Source of the DNA: Anaerolineales bacterium UBA7227
Lineage (GTDB): Bacteria; Chloroflexota; Anaerolineae; Anaerolineales; Villigracilaceae
Reading direction: 5' to 3'
Length of the DNA: 45,933 bases
NCBI GenBank assembly: GCA_002473085.1
Contig: DKTP01000102.1
Coordinates: 1 to 45,933, forward strand
Part shown: piece by piece, positions 23,452-35,288 of the stretch
Layout: each line of letters begins with the position of its first letter
Numbering within the stretch: position 1 is the stretch's first letter
The notes under the pieces: generated by a model
Told to the model about the DNA's origin: nothing
The model's input: the letters and a program-made list of their open reading frames with translations, nothing else
Databases searched by the model: none
Program-made: the position numbers and the translations under genes

Positions 23452-25155
23452 TCACACGGTACCAAGATATTCATTCAGCCTTGTAACAATCCTCTTTCTT
23501 CGTTCTGCCAGGAATTCTTTATAATTTTTTACATTTAGCAATTCCGGTTCAGTAGGAATGCATTGAGCGTCAAATGCATTTTGTCCAGCCTTTTCAATTA
23601 TCGGTGGAAAATATAGAAAAGGAGGTTTGTCGCTAATCATTCGGTTTGTTTTTCCGCTGATGAAAGCCAAATTAGAAATGTCGTCGGCTTCTCGTGAAGC
23701 GAATTCACTCCTCAAAAGAGCTTTTGGAAAAATATGATGGAATTGCAAACGATGTTGGACTCCTGTATGATCTAATGCAATCAACAAATTAGAACGCCAA
23801 TCTTTTGCGCCTGCTGACCGAAAAGCCAAGAACATGGTCTTAAACAAAGCGCTCCGTTGATTGCGTCCTTCCAATTCATCTGGCGAAATATCGAGCCGCC
23901 CAACTTGGCTCCGCAAGCGGTCAATGAGCATATCCACACCACCGCCATCTCGCAAGGCGGCAATGTCTTGATCTAGCAGGGTTTCACTTGAACCTCTTGA
24001 AAAACGACCTTTTGCATTTGCAACCAAAGCCCAGTATCGAAGGCGAGATGACTCTTCGGATGAGATGTTGTAATCGCGCTTGTAACCGAAATAAGCCAAC
24101 GCAACCAACAAGAATGGAGATGACAATAAAGCAGGGTCGTAAATCTCTGCATTATTCTTTAAGAAGTTGATGGCAAATTCCACGCCCTCACAACTTGCTT
24201 TCCAGGCGGATTTTAATTGTTCGACTGTTAGACTGCCTACTGTCAGAAATCTTGATTGTCCAGTTGCAAATACAATCATACTTCTCAAATGTAGACCAAG
24301 ATCAAGATCAAAACCATCCTTGGCGCATTTGGTTTGAAAGGATTGGAAAATGGCGAGAGAGGTTCTCCATTTTGCTGTAATTTGCGCAAGCGCCAGGTCT
24401 GAGCTTCGTAATTTTGCCCCGAGCGAGTTAACTCGAACGAAGATTTCAGTTACTTCACTGTACGACAGACTCCTTTCCAAAATATCCATCCGATACACAT
24501 ATTTTCGAATAGCGCGTAAACGCGCCAGCCGTTGACTGTATTTTTTATAAAGCGGATCGCTGATTTTTTCAATTCCCGCCCGCGCTAGAAAAGGTGTATC
24601 TTCGTCGGTCTTAAATACCTCCGTGACTTTTACCCAATGCGGTAGACTTTCGATGTTTTTAGTTGCCACAAGAAAAGTCATTTTATTAAAACGGCGTTGA
24701 AGTTCGTCGTCTGTGGCATCCACCTCCTCGTTATCGACATCGTCATCTTCACCGTTTCCATCGGCATCTTCATCTACCTCTGTAACCACTTCTAACTCGT
24801 CGGGATGTTCAAGATTGAACAATATTTCAATGGGTTTTTTCCGTCCGCGAACATTTACCGATTCGCCGCGGATAACAGCCGATAAAGACGTTAATCGTTG
24901 CTGACCATCGAGTAATAAGCGCGTGCTCTTGTAGGGATTTTCTTGTTGCGAAATCGAAAACTTCTGCTGTGGAACGTTTTCGTCGGAATCCCATAGCAAA
25001 ATTGCTCCAGATGGATAGCCGCGATATAGAGAATCGAGAAGATCTCTTACGCGAGTGGAGCGCCAGACGTAACGACGTTGCATTTCCGGTAATCTTAATT
25101 CGCCTCGCTCGATCATACTTACGAGTTCTTCAACAGTCGCTTCCGCTTTAGCCAT
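23452..25155 (-). CDS. DUF262/HNH protein, GmrSD-type restriction or defence system
   Basis: A 567-residue protein. The N-terminal DUF262 (ParB-like NTPase/nuclease) domain is shown by LRLPEMQRRYVW (20-31), RGYPSGAILLW and LLLDGQQRLTSL (80-91). An acidic low-complexity insertion follows (about 130-160). The C-terminus has HHIFPKALLRSEF with H473-H474 and a downstream N-rich SNLAFISGKTNRM, which fits the DUF1524 HNH nuclease fold. Single-chain GmrSD proteins of this layout act as modification-dependent (type IV) restriction or anti-phage systems; that role is inferred. GC content and codon use are clearly lower than those of both neighbours, as expected for a transferred defence gene. No methylase or partner gene adjoins it. 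AGGAG precedes the ATG. Confidence 0.88.
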   Translation of the reverse strand: MAKAEATVEELVSMIERGELRLPEMQRRYVWRSTRVRDLLDSLYRGYPSGAILLWDSDENVPQQKFSISQQENPYKSTRLLLDGQQRLTSLSAVIRGESVNVRGRKKPIEILFNLEHPDELEVVTEVDEDADGNGEDDDVDNEEVDATDDELQRRFNKMTFLVATKNIESLPHWVKVTEVFKTDEDTPFLARAGIEKISDPLYKKYSQRLARLRAIRKYVYRMDILERSLSYSEVTEIFVRVNSLGAKLRSSDLALAQITAKWRTSLAIFQSFQTKCAKDGFDLDLGLHLRSMIVFATGQSRFLTVGSLTVEQLKSAWKASCEGVEFAINFLKNNAEIYDPALLSSPFLLVALAYFGYKRDYNISSEESSRLRYWALVANAKGRFSRGSSETLLDQDIAALRDGGGVDMLIDRLRSQVGRLDISPDELEGRNQRSALFKTMFLAFRSAGAKDWRSNLLIALDHTGVQHRLQFHHIFPKALLRSEFASREADDISNLAFISGKTNRMISDKPPFLYFPPIIEKAGQNAFDAQCIPTEPELLNVKNYKEFLAERRKRIVTRLNEYLGTV

Positions 25156-25245
25156 GATAGATCTCCTCTTTATGGGCTAGTTTGTGATTACAGCGCAGTT
25201 AATATTTTATCCTATCCTGCCGCCAGCCTGACCTCGGCGCAATGT

Positions 25246-25675
25246 TTACTTCTGCCAGAAAATCTCCGTCCAATGGACGGGATGGTCTGTCGTGGATTCG
25301 GGCGGCAGGATGTAGAACGGATTCCGCACGCCCAGCGAATGCGAGACGAAGATGTGGTCAATGCGGTTCCTGCCCGACATGTCCACGCCCGCCGCGAACA
25401 CTTGCTGCGCGGTCTTCAGCGAGGGGAGCAGGCCGCGCGTTATGAAGGCGAGCGCGAAGGCAAACCAGAGCGAGCCGCGCGGGAATTTTTTGTAGAACGG
25501 GACGAGCAGGACGGGAGAGAAGAAGAACAGCAGTCCGAGCGCTTTTTCGTCCATCGAGGTGTTCATCAAATCCATGATGTAGATGGACTCCACCAGCGTC
25601 CCTGCAGATTGGATGAAGAACAGGAAGACGACGGCGAAGGCGGCGACGAGAGAGAGAGGCGGACGGTCGTTTCAT
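25246..25675 (-). pseudogene. remnant of a membrane/EEP-nuclease gene, frameshifted
   Basis: From ATG 25675 the reading frame fails at a (CT)5 run (25648-25657). Adding one CT would join MKRPSAS to a membrane segment VAAFAVVFLFFIQ, then on to MDLMNTSMDEKALG and two more hydrophobic stretches. The end, RNRIDHIFVS...ILPPESTTDHPVHWTE, is the C-terminus of an endonuclease/exonuclease/phosphatase domain. That domain's core (E, DxN and SDH-proximal segments) is missing. It looks like an internally deleted gene that once joined a membrane domain to an EEP domain, with a later slippage frameshift. The open part from 25593 to 25246 could still make a 115-residue peptide. It follows the MalY gene on the same strand. 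Confidence 0.7.
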
Positions 25676-25715
25676 GGCGCGGCTCCTTTTGGCGAATGGT
25701 TTGCGGTTTGGGACC

Positions 25716-26915
25716 TCACTTCGGCAGGCTGTTCACTGCTTCCTTGATTCTCGTCAGCGCTTCCTCCACGTTCTTGCGCGGCGTGGCGATGTTCATGCGC
25801 AGGAAGCCCGCGCCGCCCGTCCCGAAGAAGGCGCCGCTTTCGAGGTAAACCCGCGCGCGGTCGGCGAAGAAGCGGTGCAGGGACGCGGCGTCCATGCCGA
25901 GGGCGCGGCAGTCCAGCCAGACGAGGTAGGTCCCCTCGGGGCGGATCATCCGAATTTGGGGAATCTGCGCGGCGAAGTATTTTTCCATGAAGTCGAGCGT
26001 GCCGCGCAGGTAGTCGAGGAGTTGGTCGAGCCAGTCCGCGCCGTGAGCGTAGGCGGCCTCGGTCGCGATGCGTCCGAACGCGTTCGTGTTGGTCAGGGCA
26101 TGTTTGCGCAGGTAGGTTTGGAAGCGCTCGCGCTGGCTCGCGTTGGGAATGATGAGATTGGAGTTGCTGAGTCCCGCCAGGTTGAAGGTCTTGCTGGCCG
26201 CGGTGCAGACGATGACGTTTTCGTCCAGCGCGCCGAAGGCGGTGAAAGGCTCGAAGGTCAGGTCGCCGTGGATCTCGTCGGAGACGATCAACACGTCGTT
26301 GGCGCGGCCGATCTCGGCGAGACGCGTCAACTCATCGCGCGTCCAGACGCGGCCGACGGGGTTGTGCGGACTGCACAGGATCAGCGCCTTCGCCTGCGGG
26401 TCGCGGGCTTTCGCGGCGAGGTCGTCGAAGTCCATGCGGTATTTGCCGTTCTCCTCGATGAGCGGGTTTTCCAGGACCGCGACGTCGTTGAGTTCCAGCG
26501 CCATTTGGAAGGGGAAATAAACGGGCGGCTGGATGATGGCTTTGTCGCCAGGACGCAAAAACGCGCGGACCATCATCGCCAGCGCGGGGACGATCCCAGG
26601 CGTGGGGACGATCCATTCGGGCTGGATCTCCCAGCCGTGACGCGTCTTCATCCAATTGGCGACCGCGCTGTCATACGTCAGCGAGCGTTCGGTATATCCA
26701 TAGATCGGATGGCGGGCGCGGGCGAGGAGCGCCTCCGTCACGGCGGGCGGCGCGGCGAAGTCCATGTCCGCGATCCACATCGGGATGGACGCGTCCTCGC
26801 CGAGGAAGCGGTCGGTGCGAACGTGCATGAACGCGTTCGTTTCGGATTGAATGGTCTCCCATTTGGCGGAGTCGACGCCTGCGCGGTCAATGAGGGTGTC
26901 GAAGTTGATTTTCAT
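25716..26915 (-). CDS. PLP aminotransferase, MalY/PatB type (cystathionine beta-lyase-like)
   Basis: A 399-residue fold-type I PLP enzyme. The cofactor lysine is K242 in [12 protein letters not shown]185 in SPHNPVG and D213 in VSDEIH bind the pyridine ring and phosphate side, and the N-terminal [14 protein letters not shown] is characteristic of the MalY/PatB group. Such enzymes cleave cystathionine or cysteine-S conjugates to pyruvate, ammonia and a thiol; some also act as regulators. The length is normal. The promoter is a TATAAT six bases from the ATG, facing the promoter of the divergent formate dehydrogenase operon. The exact substrate cannot be told from sequence. Confidence 0.92.
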   Translation of the reverse strand: MKINFDTLIDRAGVDSAKWETIQSETNAFMHVRTDRFLGEDASIPMWIADMDFAAPPAVTEALLARARHPIYGYTERSLTYDSAVANWMKTRHGWEIQPEWIVPTPGIVPALAMMVRAFLRPGDKAIIQPPVYFPFQMALELNDVAVLENPLIEENGKYRMDFDDLAAKARDPQAKALILCSPHNPVGRVWTRDELTRLAEIGRANDVLIVSDEIHGDLTFEPFTAFGALDENVIVCTAASKTFNLAGLSNSNLIIPNASQRERFQTYLRKHALTNTNAFGRIATEAAYAHGADWLDQLLDYLRGTLDFMEKYFAAQIPQIRMIRPEGTYLVWLDCRALGMDAASLHRFFADRARVYLESGAFFGTGGAGFLRMNIATPRKNVEEALTRIKEAVNSLPK

Positions 26916-26921
26916 GCGTCT

Positions 26922-26949
26922 ATTATAACTTTCTTGTCAGACATCTCAA
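26922..26949 (-). promoter_or_regulatory. promoter of malY-type gene, leaderless, overlapping the divergent promoter
   Basis: On the minus strand TTGAGA (26944-26949) and TATAAT (26922-26927) are 16 bases apart. The ATG at 26915 starts six bases after the -10. Confidence 0.7.
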
Positions 26950-26962
26950 TTTGGTCTATACT
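26934..26962 (+). promoter_or_regulatory. promoter of the formate dehydrogenase operon
   Basis: TTGTCA (26934-26939) and TATACT (26957-26962) are exactly 17 bases apart, and AGGAG plus ATG follow at 26971 and 26981. Its -35 lies between the -35 and -10 of the divergent malY promoter. Confidence 0.75.
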
Positions 26963-26980
26963 CAGGCCATAGGAGCGCTT

Positions 26981-28665
26981 ATGACTGAAATTGATCTCAC
27001 CCCGCTGCAACCCGCCCTCGAAAAGTTCATTCCGCTCCGCCGTTCTGGACTGCTCCCCGCGCTCCATGCCGCGCAAGAAATTTATGGCTGGCTGCCGCGG
27101 GAGGTCGCGGCCGAAGTGGCGAAGACGCTCCACGTTCCGCTTGCGGACGTCCACGGCGTCATCGAATTCTACTCCCTTTTTTATAACGAACCTGTTGGAC
27201 GAAAAGTCATCCGCGTCTGCGCGGACCCTGCCTGCGCGCTCAAAGACGCCGACGGACTCCTCGCCCGACTCCGCTCCCAGCATGGGATCGAGGACGGTCA
27301 GACTACCCCGGACGGGACTCTGACCATCGAGCGGAGTCCGTGCCTCGGCCTCTGCGAACACGCCCCCGCGTCCTGGACGGTGGACGGCGGAATCTCGACG
27401 GTCGGCGACGGGACGGCGGAGCGCGACCGCCCGCAGTCTATGATCTACGGCTCCCTGCGCATGTTGACCGTCAACTGCGGGAACGGCACAACGTCCCTGG
27501 CGAAATACGGCGAATACGCCGCGTTGAAGAAAGCCCGCGCGATGAAACCCGAGGAAGTCGTCAACGAGATCAAGTCCAGCGGACTGGTCGGGCGCGGCGG
27601 CGCGGGATTTAATACCGCCCTGAAATGGGAGGGCGCGGCGAAAGCGGACGGCTCGCCGAAATATGTGATCTGCAACGCGGACGAATCCGAGCCTGGGACG
27701 TTCAAGGACCGCGTCCTGCTGCTCGACGATCCGCACCGCGCCATCGAGGGGATGTGCATCGCCGCGCACGCCGTCGGCGCGTCGAAGGGATACGTCTACC
27801 TGCGCGGCGAGTATCCGTACATTTTGCCGCCCCTTGAAAACGCGCTGAACGAGGCGCGCGCCGCGGGCTATCTCAACGAAGACTTCGACATTGAAATCCG
27901 CGTCGGCGCGGGGGCGTACATCTGCGGCGAGGAGACCGCGCTGTTCGAGTCCATCGAAGGCAAGCGCGGCTTCCCGCGCGTCAAACCGCCGTTCCCGATC
28001 ACGAATGGTCTCTTCGATAAACCGACCGTCATCAACAACGTGGAGACGCTGTTCAACGTGCCGCTCATCATCGAGAAGGGCGCGGCGGAATATCGGAAGA
28101 TCGGCACGGAGAAATCGTCCGGGCCGAAGTTATTCTGTCTCTCCGGCGACGTCGCCCGACCGGGCGTGTACGAGGTCCCGTTTGGGATTACACTGCGCGA
28201 ACTGCTCGAAATGGCTGGCGGCGTGACCGGCGGCCTGCAGTCCATTCTCTTCGGCGGCGCGGCGGGAGCCTTTGCCACGTCCGCGCAGTTGGACGTGAAG
28301 TTGACCTTCGAGGACCTGCGCGCCGCGGGACTTCCGCTCGGCTCGGGCGTGGTGATGGTCTTCAACGAGACGCGCGACATGCGCGACGTGTTGAAGCGCC
28401 TCGGCAGGTTCTTCGCGCACGAAAGCTGCGGCAAGTGCTATCCCTGCCAGATGGGCACCCAGCGCCAGATGGAAATCCTGGAGCGCGTGGCCGACAAGCG
28501 CATGTTGCCCGAAGACGCGCTCCGCTTGCAGGATGTCGGCTGGACGATGACGGACGCGTCCCTGTGCGGGCTGGGGCAGACCGCGGCCAGCGCGGTGTTG
28601 TCCGCGATGAAGTTATGGCCTGAGATATTCAAGGACGAAGACGGAAACGCTTACAAGGTGACTTT

Positions 28666-28669
<4 letters not shown>
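26981..28669 (+). CDS. fused NuoE-NuoF diaphorase subunit of formate dehydrogenase
   Basis: A 562-residue fusion. Residues 1 to about 155 are the thioredoxin-like NuoE domain with the 2Fe-2S ligands C80, C85, C121 and C125. The rest is the NuoF flavoprotein: GRGGAGFN and the [12 protein letters not shown] segment bind FMN and NADH, and ESCGKCYPC (C483, C486, C489) with C529 hold the 4Fe-4S cluster. There is no extra C-terminal ferredoxin domain. It accepts electrons from the downstream iron-sulfur and Mo/W subunits and reduces NAD+, in the cytosol. ATG 26981 is chosen for its AGGAG site and promoter; the frame opens 30 bases earlier. It overlaps the next gene by ATGA. Confidence 0.92.
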
Positions 28670-29351
<682 letters not shown>

Positions 29352-29355
<4 letters not shown>

Positions 29356-30194
29356 CCTCTGCCGCGATTCTGTTTGGAATCGTATCGGCGCTGACGTGGG
29401 GCGCGGCGGACTTTGCGGGCGGCATTGCCAGTAAACGCTCGTCTCCCTATGCGGTGGTGGTCTGGGGCGACATTGTCGGGATGCTGGTCGTCTCGGCGCT
29501 GGCGCTGGCGCGGGGCGATCTTTTCCCCTCCCTGCAAAGCATGGTCTATATCGTTTTGAGCAGCGTCTGCGGAGCTATTGGGATCATCATCCTTTACCGC
29601 GCGCTGGCCGACGGGAAAATGAGCATCGCCGCGCCGACCTCCGCGTTGATGGCTGCGGTCATCCCTGTTTGTGTGGGCGTTTTCCTGGACGGCTGGCCGA
29701 AGTGGTTGACGATGGCCGGCGTGACCCTGGCCCTGGCCGCCATCTGGCTGGTGGCGCGGACGGAACACGAGGGCGTCCACCGTATCCTGTGGGACGACGT
29801 GCGGATGCCGCTGGCGGCGGGCGTTCTGTTTGGCCTGTTCTTTATCTTCATGCACCGGGCTTCGAGCGAATCGGTTTTATGGCCTACAGTGTTGTTGCGC
29901 CTGTCGTCGGTTATTTTGCTGGCTGTCATCGCCAGGTTCACGCGCAGTTCTCTCCGCGTTGCGCGCGGTCAATGGCGGCTGATCGCCTTCATCGGTATTT
30001 TTGACATCGCCGGGAACGTCTTTTACATCCTCTCCGCCCAGACGGGGCGCATGGACATCGCCGCGGTGATCGGTTCGCTCTACCCCGGCGCGACCGTCGC
30101 GCTGGCCTGGGTGATCCTCAAGGAGAGGATCTCCGTCCCGCAATGGATTGGAATTGCCGCGGCGCTGGCGGCGATTGTGATGATTTCGGTTTAA
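29352..30194 (+). CDS. EamA-family (DMT) transporter inside the formate dehydrogenase operon
   Basis: A 280-residue inner-membrane protein with about ten hydrophobic segments arranged as two EamA halves. The first begins [18 protein letters not shown] and the second [18 protein letters not shown]; each half ends in a conserved PxxxA...LxExI-type helix. DMT-superfamily carriers move metabolites or amino acids; the substrate here is unknown. Translation starts at GTG 29352, with AGGAG six bases ahead, in a 4-base overlap with the iron-sulfur gene. The position between two enzyme subunits is unusual and hints that its cargo relates to formate or C1 metabolism, but that is inference only. Confidence 0.85.
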
Positions 30195-30242
30195 TTCTTT
30201 GGCGCATGGATTGCACGGTCAGCGCGGATTTACGGAGTCTTT

Positions 30243-32402
<2,160 letters not shown>

Positions 32403-32469
32403 CGGCCCGGCGTTGTCATGTTGAAAGGCGGGAATTTACCCGCTGGAACGCGATAGGCTTTTTACGAAA

Positions 32470-32513
32470 CGGAAGGACTCTCAGGCCCGAGCCGTGAGAG
32501 TCCTTCCGTTCTT
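32470..32513 (+). terminator. terminator of the formate dehydrogenase operon
   Basis: A 16-bp perfect stem, AACGGAAGGACTCTCA with TGAGAGTCCTTCCGTT, encloses 11 bases and is followed by CTTTT. The AAGGACTCTC core also forms the terminator after feoB (37211). The rest of the 238-base gap before the regulator gene holds only its promoter. Confidence 0.88.
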
Positions 32514-32580
32514 TTGGCGGCCCGGGCGGCCTTGCCGCCGCGTATCCGCGCTGCCAGGCGACGCGTCCCTGTTTTGCATC

Positions 32581-32609
32581 TTGACAGGCAATCTTCCCTC
32601 GGCTACAAT
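32581..32609 (+). promoter_or_regulatory. promoter of the metal-regulator gene
   Basis: TTGACA (32581-32586) and TACAAT (32604-32609) are exactly 17 bases apart, close to consensus. Confidence 0.88.
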
Positions 32610-32610
32610 T

Positions 32611-32628
32611 ATTTAGGTGAAACTAAAT
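32611..32628 (+). promoter_or_regulatory. palindromic operator, DtxR/MntR-box-like
   Basis: ATTTAGGTGAAACTAAAT is an 18-base palindrome (ATTTAG/CTAAAT arms) that begins one base after the -10 and covers the predicted transcription start. Its TTTAGG/CTAAA arms resemble boxes bound by DtxR-family repressors. It is therefore a likely autoregulatory site for the regulator gene that follows. Confidence 0.72.
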
Positions 32629-32640
32629 AAAGGATTAGCC

Positions 32641-33312
32641 ATGACAGAATCCCTGACCCGATCCATTCAGGATTACCTGAAACGCATCTACGAACTGAGC
32701 GAGGAGGGCGTGGCGGCCAGCACCACCGAACTGGCCGCGCGCTTGAACGTCGCGCCCGCTTCGGTGACGGGTATGCTGCAAAAACTTGCCGCCGCCAGGC
32801 CGCCGCTCGTGATCTATAAAAAGCGCCAGGGCGTCACGCTGACCAAAGCGGGGCTGCGGGCCGCGCTCGAAGTCATCCGCCATCACCGCCTGCTGGAAAC
32901 CTGGCTGGTGCAGACGCTTGGCTACACCTGGGACGAGGTCCATGAGGAGGCGGAACGCCTGGAACACGTCATCTCGAAGGACCTGGAGTCCCGCATCGCG
33001 GCCGCGCTCGGCCACCCGACGCGCGACCCGCACGGAGAACCCATCCCCTCCGCCGACCTGACCATGCCCGCGGACGCCTCGACTCCGCTCGCGGCTCTTC
33101 GTCCCGCCCAGACCGCGACCGTCCAGCGCGTCGACGCCGCCGACCCGAACCTGCTGCGCCATCTTGAAAGCATCGGCCTCGTCCCCGGCGCGGAGATTCA
33201 AGCCGCAGCCTACTCCGAGTTCGATCACAATTTGACGGTGAAGATCGGGAAGAAATCGAACGTTCTTGGGTTGAGCGTCACGACGAAAATCTTCGTCGAT
33301 GTACGCCAATAA
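32641..33312 (+). CDS. DtxR/MntR-family metal-dependent transcriptional regulator
   Basis: A 223-residue repressor-type regulator. A winged helix occupies about residues 10-72 (TTELAARLNVAPASVTGMLQKL is the reading helix region). The metal-binding dimerisation domain spans about 75-140, and an FeoA/SH3-like domain ends the protein. Ligand positions read D11, H82, E105, E108 and H109, with Glu where DtxR has Cys102; this is closer to MntR. ATG 32641 is chosen because AGGA is six bases ahead; a GTG at 32617 lies inside the operator. It sits directly upstream of the membrane fusion protein and feoB, so it probably controls ferrous iron (or manganese) uptake. Confidence 0.9.
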   Translation: MTESLTRSIQDYLKRIYELSEEGVAASTTELAARLNVAPASVTGMLQKLAAARPPLVIYKKRQGVTLTKAGLRAALEVIRHHRLLETWLVQTLGYTWDEVHEEAERLEHVISKDLESRIAAALGHPTRDPHGEPIPSADLTMPADASTPLAALRPAQTATVQRVDAADPNLLRHLESIGLVPGAEIQAAAYSEFDHNLTVKIGKKSNVLGLSVTTKIFVDVRQ

Positions 33313-33381
33313 ATGGATAAACGCGTACGCAGGCCGCGGCGCAATGCGCGCGCGCCTATCAACACACCCCAAAGGCCCCCT

Positions 33382-34386
33382 ATGAATTCAGCTTACTTGC
33401 TCATCATTCTTATCGTTATCCTGCTCATCACGTTCCTTCCCCGCGTGGGACTCTTCTCCCAATACAAGTCCTACCGCGCCGCGCGGGAACGCGAGCGGAT
33501 GGAGGACGCCCTCAAGCACCTGCTCGACCGTGAACAGGACGGACGTCACGCCTCCCCCGAATCCCTCGCCGGGACGTTGGGGTTGGCGCGGCCAACCGTA
33601 ACGCGTCTCATTGAGGGGATGGAGGCGCAGGGCCTGCTCGAATCGCGCGGCGACCGGCTGCATCTCACCGCCGAAGGCGAACGCTGGGCGCTGCACGTCG
33701 TCCGCGCGCACCGACTATGGGAGCGCTACCTCGCGGACGAGGCGCGTATGCCGCTGGAAAGAGTCCACGGCGAGGCGCAGCGCCGCGAGCACCGTCTCAC
33801 CGAGGCGCAACTCGACGAACTGGACGCCGCGCTCGGCCACCCGACGCGCGATCCGCATGGAGACCCCATCCCGACGCGCGAGGGGAAAATGGATCGGGCG
33901 GAGGGAATGCCCGTCACCGCGTGGCAGCCCGACCGCCCAGCGCGAATCGTCCACCTCGAGGATGAGCCCGCCCTGGCCTACGAACAAATCCTGGCGGCGG
34001 GACTCCGCCTCGGGCAGGACATCCGCATTCTGGAACGCACCCCGCAACGGGTCGTCTTGAGCGACGGCGAGAACGAATATCGGCTGGCGCCCGCGGTGGC
34101 GTCGAACATCAGCGTGGCGCCGTTGCCCGAAAGCGAACTGCTCAAGCGCGAGGCCATCCCGCTGACCGAACTCGCGCACGACCGCCGCGCCGAGATCGTC
34201 ACGCTCGACGACGCCGTGCAGGGATTCACCCGCCGCCGCTTCCTCGATCTCGGCCTCACGCCTGGAACCACCATCTACCCCGAACTGCAAAATTTCTTCG
34301 GCGACCCGCGTGGCTATCGCGTGCGTGGAACCCTCATTGCGTTGCGAAAAGATCAGGCCGCGCAGATTTGGGTCAAACCCGTTTAG
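33382..34386 (+). CDS. membrane-anchored DtxR-like protein fused to two FeoA domains
   Basis: A 334-residue protein. Residues 4-20 are a single membrane segment (LLIILIVILLITFL) followed by Arg/Lys-rich sequence, so the rest should be cytosolic. Next come a winged helix with the reading region ESLAGTLGLARPTVTRLIEGM and a DtxR-type metal domain with HPTRDPHGDPIP, in which the position of DtxR Cys102 is Gln. Two SH3/FeoA-like domains follow (about 175-250 and 255-334), the second clearly FeoA-like (RRRFLDLGLTPGT...GYRVRGTLIALR). FeoA normally binds FeoB as a small separate protein. ATG 33382 is chosen for its position at the membrane segment and AAAGG upstream; an ATG directly after the previous stop (33313) is possible. 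Confidence 0.85.
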   Translation: MNSAYLLIILIVILLITFLPRVGLFSQYKSYRAARERERMEDALKHLLDREQDGRHASPESLAGTLGLARPTVTRLIEGMEAQGLLESRGDRLHLTAEGERWALHVVRAHRLWERYLADEARMPLERVHGEAQRREHRLTEAQLDELDAALGHPTRDPHGDPIPTREGKMDRAEGMPVTAWQPDRPARIVHLEDEPALAYEQILAAGLRLGQDIRILERTPQRVVLSDGENEYRLAPAVASNISVAPLPESELLKREAIPLTELAHDRRAEIVTLDDAVQGFTRRRFLDLGLTPGTTIYPELQNFFGDPRGYRVRGTLIALRKDQAAQIWVKPV

Positions 34387-34395
34387 CGTTTTCCA

Positions 34396-34424
34396 GTGTC
34401 ACGTGATTCAGTATCACGTGACAC
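34396..34424. repeat. perfect inverted repeat before feoB GTPase gene
   Basis: GTGTCACGTGAT and ATCACGTGACAC are perfect 12-base arms around TCAGT, between the FeoA-fusion and the FeoB GTPase genes. The sequence from 34406 to 34449 is a diverged copy of 35352-35395 before the four-helix gene. It could be an operator, an mRNA hairpin or part of a repeat family. Confidence 0.75.
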
Positions 34425-34451
34425 CGAAATACTTGACACAGGAACACTGAT

Positions 34452-35288
34452 ATGACCAACACAAAAATCACCCTTCCCGCCGAGCGCTGCGAAACCTGTC
34501 CCGCGTACGCGCAGCTGGAGCAGATGGGAATCAAGACGGGCGACTTCGACCGCGTCGTCGCGCTGGCGGGCAACCCGAACACGGGCAAGTCCACGCTCTT
34601 CAACGCGCTGACGGGACTCAAGCAGCACACGGGCAACTGGCCTGGCAAGACCGTCACGCGCGCCGAGGGCGGCTACCAGTTCAACAGCGTGAAATACAAA
34701 CTCGTTGACCTGCCTGGCACGTACTCGCTTTTATCGGCATCACAGGACGAAGAAGTGGCGCGCGACTTTATTTTGTTCGGCCAACCCGATTGCACCATCG
34801 TCGTCGCCGACGCGACCGCGCTGGAGCGCAACTTGAATCTCGTCATGCAGGTCATGGAGATCACCGACAAAGTCGTGGTCGCCGTCAATCTCATGGACGA
34901 AGCGCGCCGCAAAGGACTCGAAGTGGACGCCCGCTCGCTCTCGCGTGACCTGGGCGTACCCGCCATCCCGATCACTGCGCGGACGGGCGAGGGCATGTCC
35001 ACATTGCTGACGACTGTCTCCGAGGTGATCGAGGGGCTGGTCGCCACCAAGCCGCTGCGCGTCCACGGCACGCCCGAGTTCCAGAAAGCCGTCAACGAAC
35101 TCGCGCCGATGATCGAGCAAATGGCGCCTGGCATCCCCAACGCGCGCTGGCTGGCGATTCGTCTCCTGGACGGGGACGCGCGCGTGCAGAAGGCGCTTTC
35201 GAGCGGAGAACTCGCCGAAATCGTATCGCGCCAAACGCGGCAGGATGTCCAATTTAGCAAGAAGATGTCGGTTGAAGGAAGGCAATAG
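34452..35288 (+). CDS. feoB: FeoB GTPase domain protein (FeoB-N, split FeoB)
   Basis: A 278-residue soluble protein that equals the N-terminal part of FeoB. The G1 loop is GNPNTGKST (40-48), G2 lies in the HTGNWPGKTV segment, G3 is DLPGTYSL, G4 is NLMD, and a G5-like ITARTGEG follows. The helical domain comes after and the chain stops before any membrane segment. It would switch the downstream permease with GTP, as in whole FeoB. The N-terminus carries a CETC pair (C13, C16) that is not part of the usual G domain. The stop is a clean TAG followed by a 23-bp tandem repeat. AGGA lies upstream of the ATG. Confidence 0.92.
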   Translation: MTNTKITLPAERCETCPAYAQLEQMGIKTGDFDRVVALAGNPNTGKSTLFNALTGLKQHTGNWPGKTVTRAEGGYQFNSVKYKLVDLPGTYSLLSASQDEEVARDFILFGQPDCTIVVADATALERNLNLVMQVMEITDKVVVAVNLMDEARRKGLEVDARSLSRDLGVPAIPITARTGEGMSTLLTTVSEVIEGLVATKPLRVHGTPEFQKAVNELAPMIEQMAPGIPNARWLAIRLLDGDARVQKALSSGELAEIVSRQTRQDVQFSKKMSVEGRQ

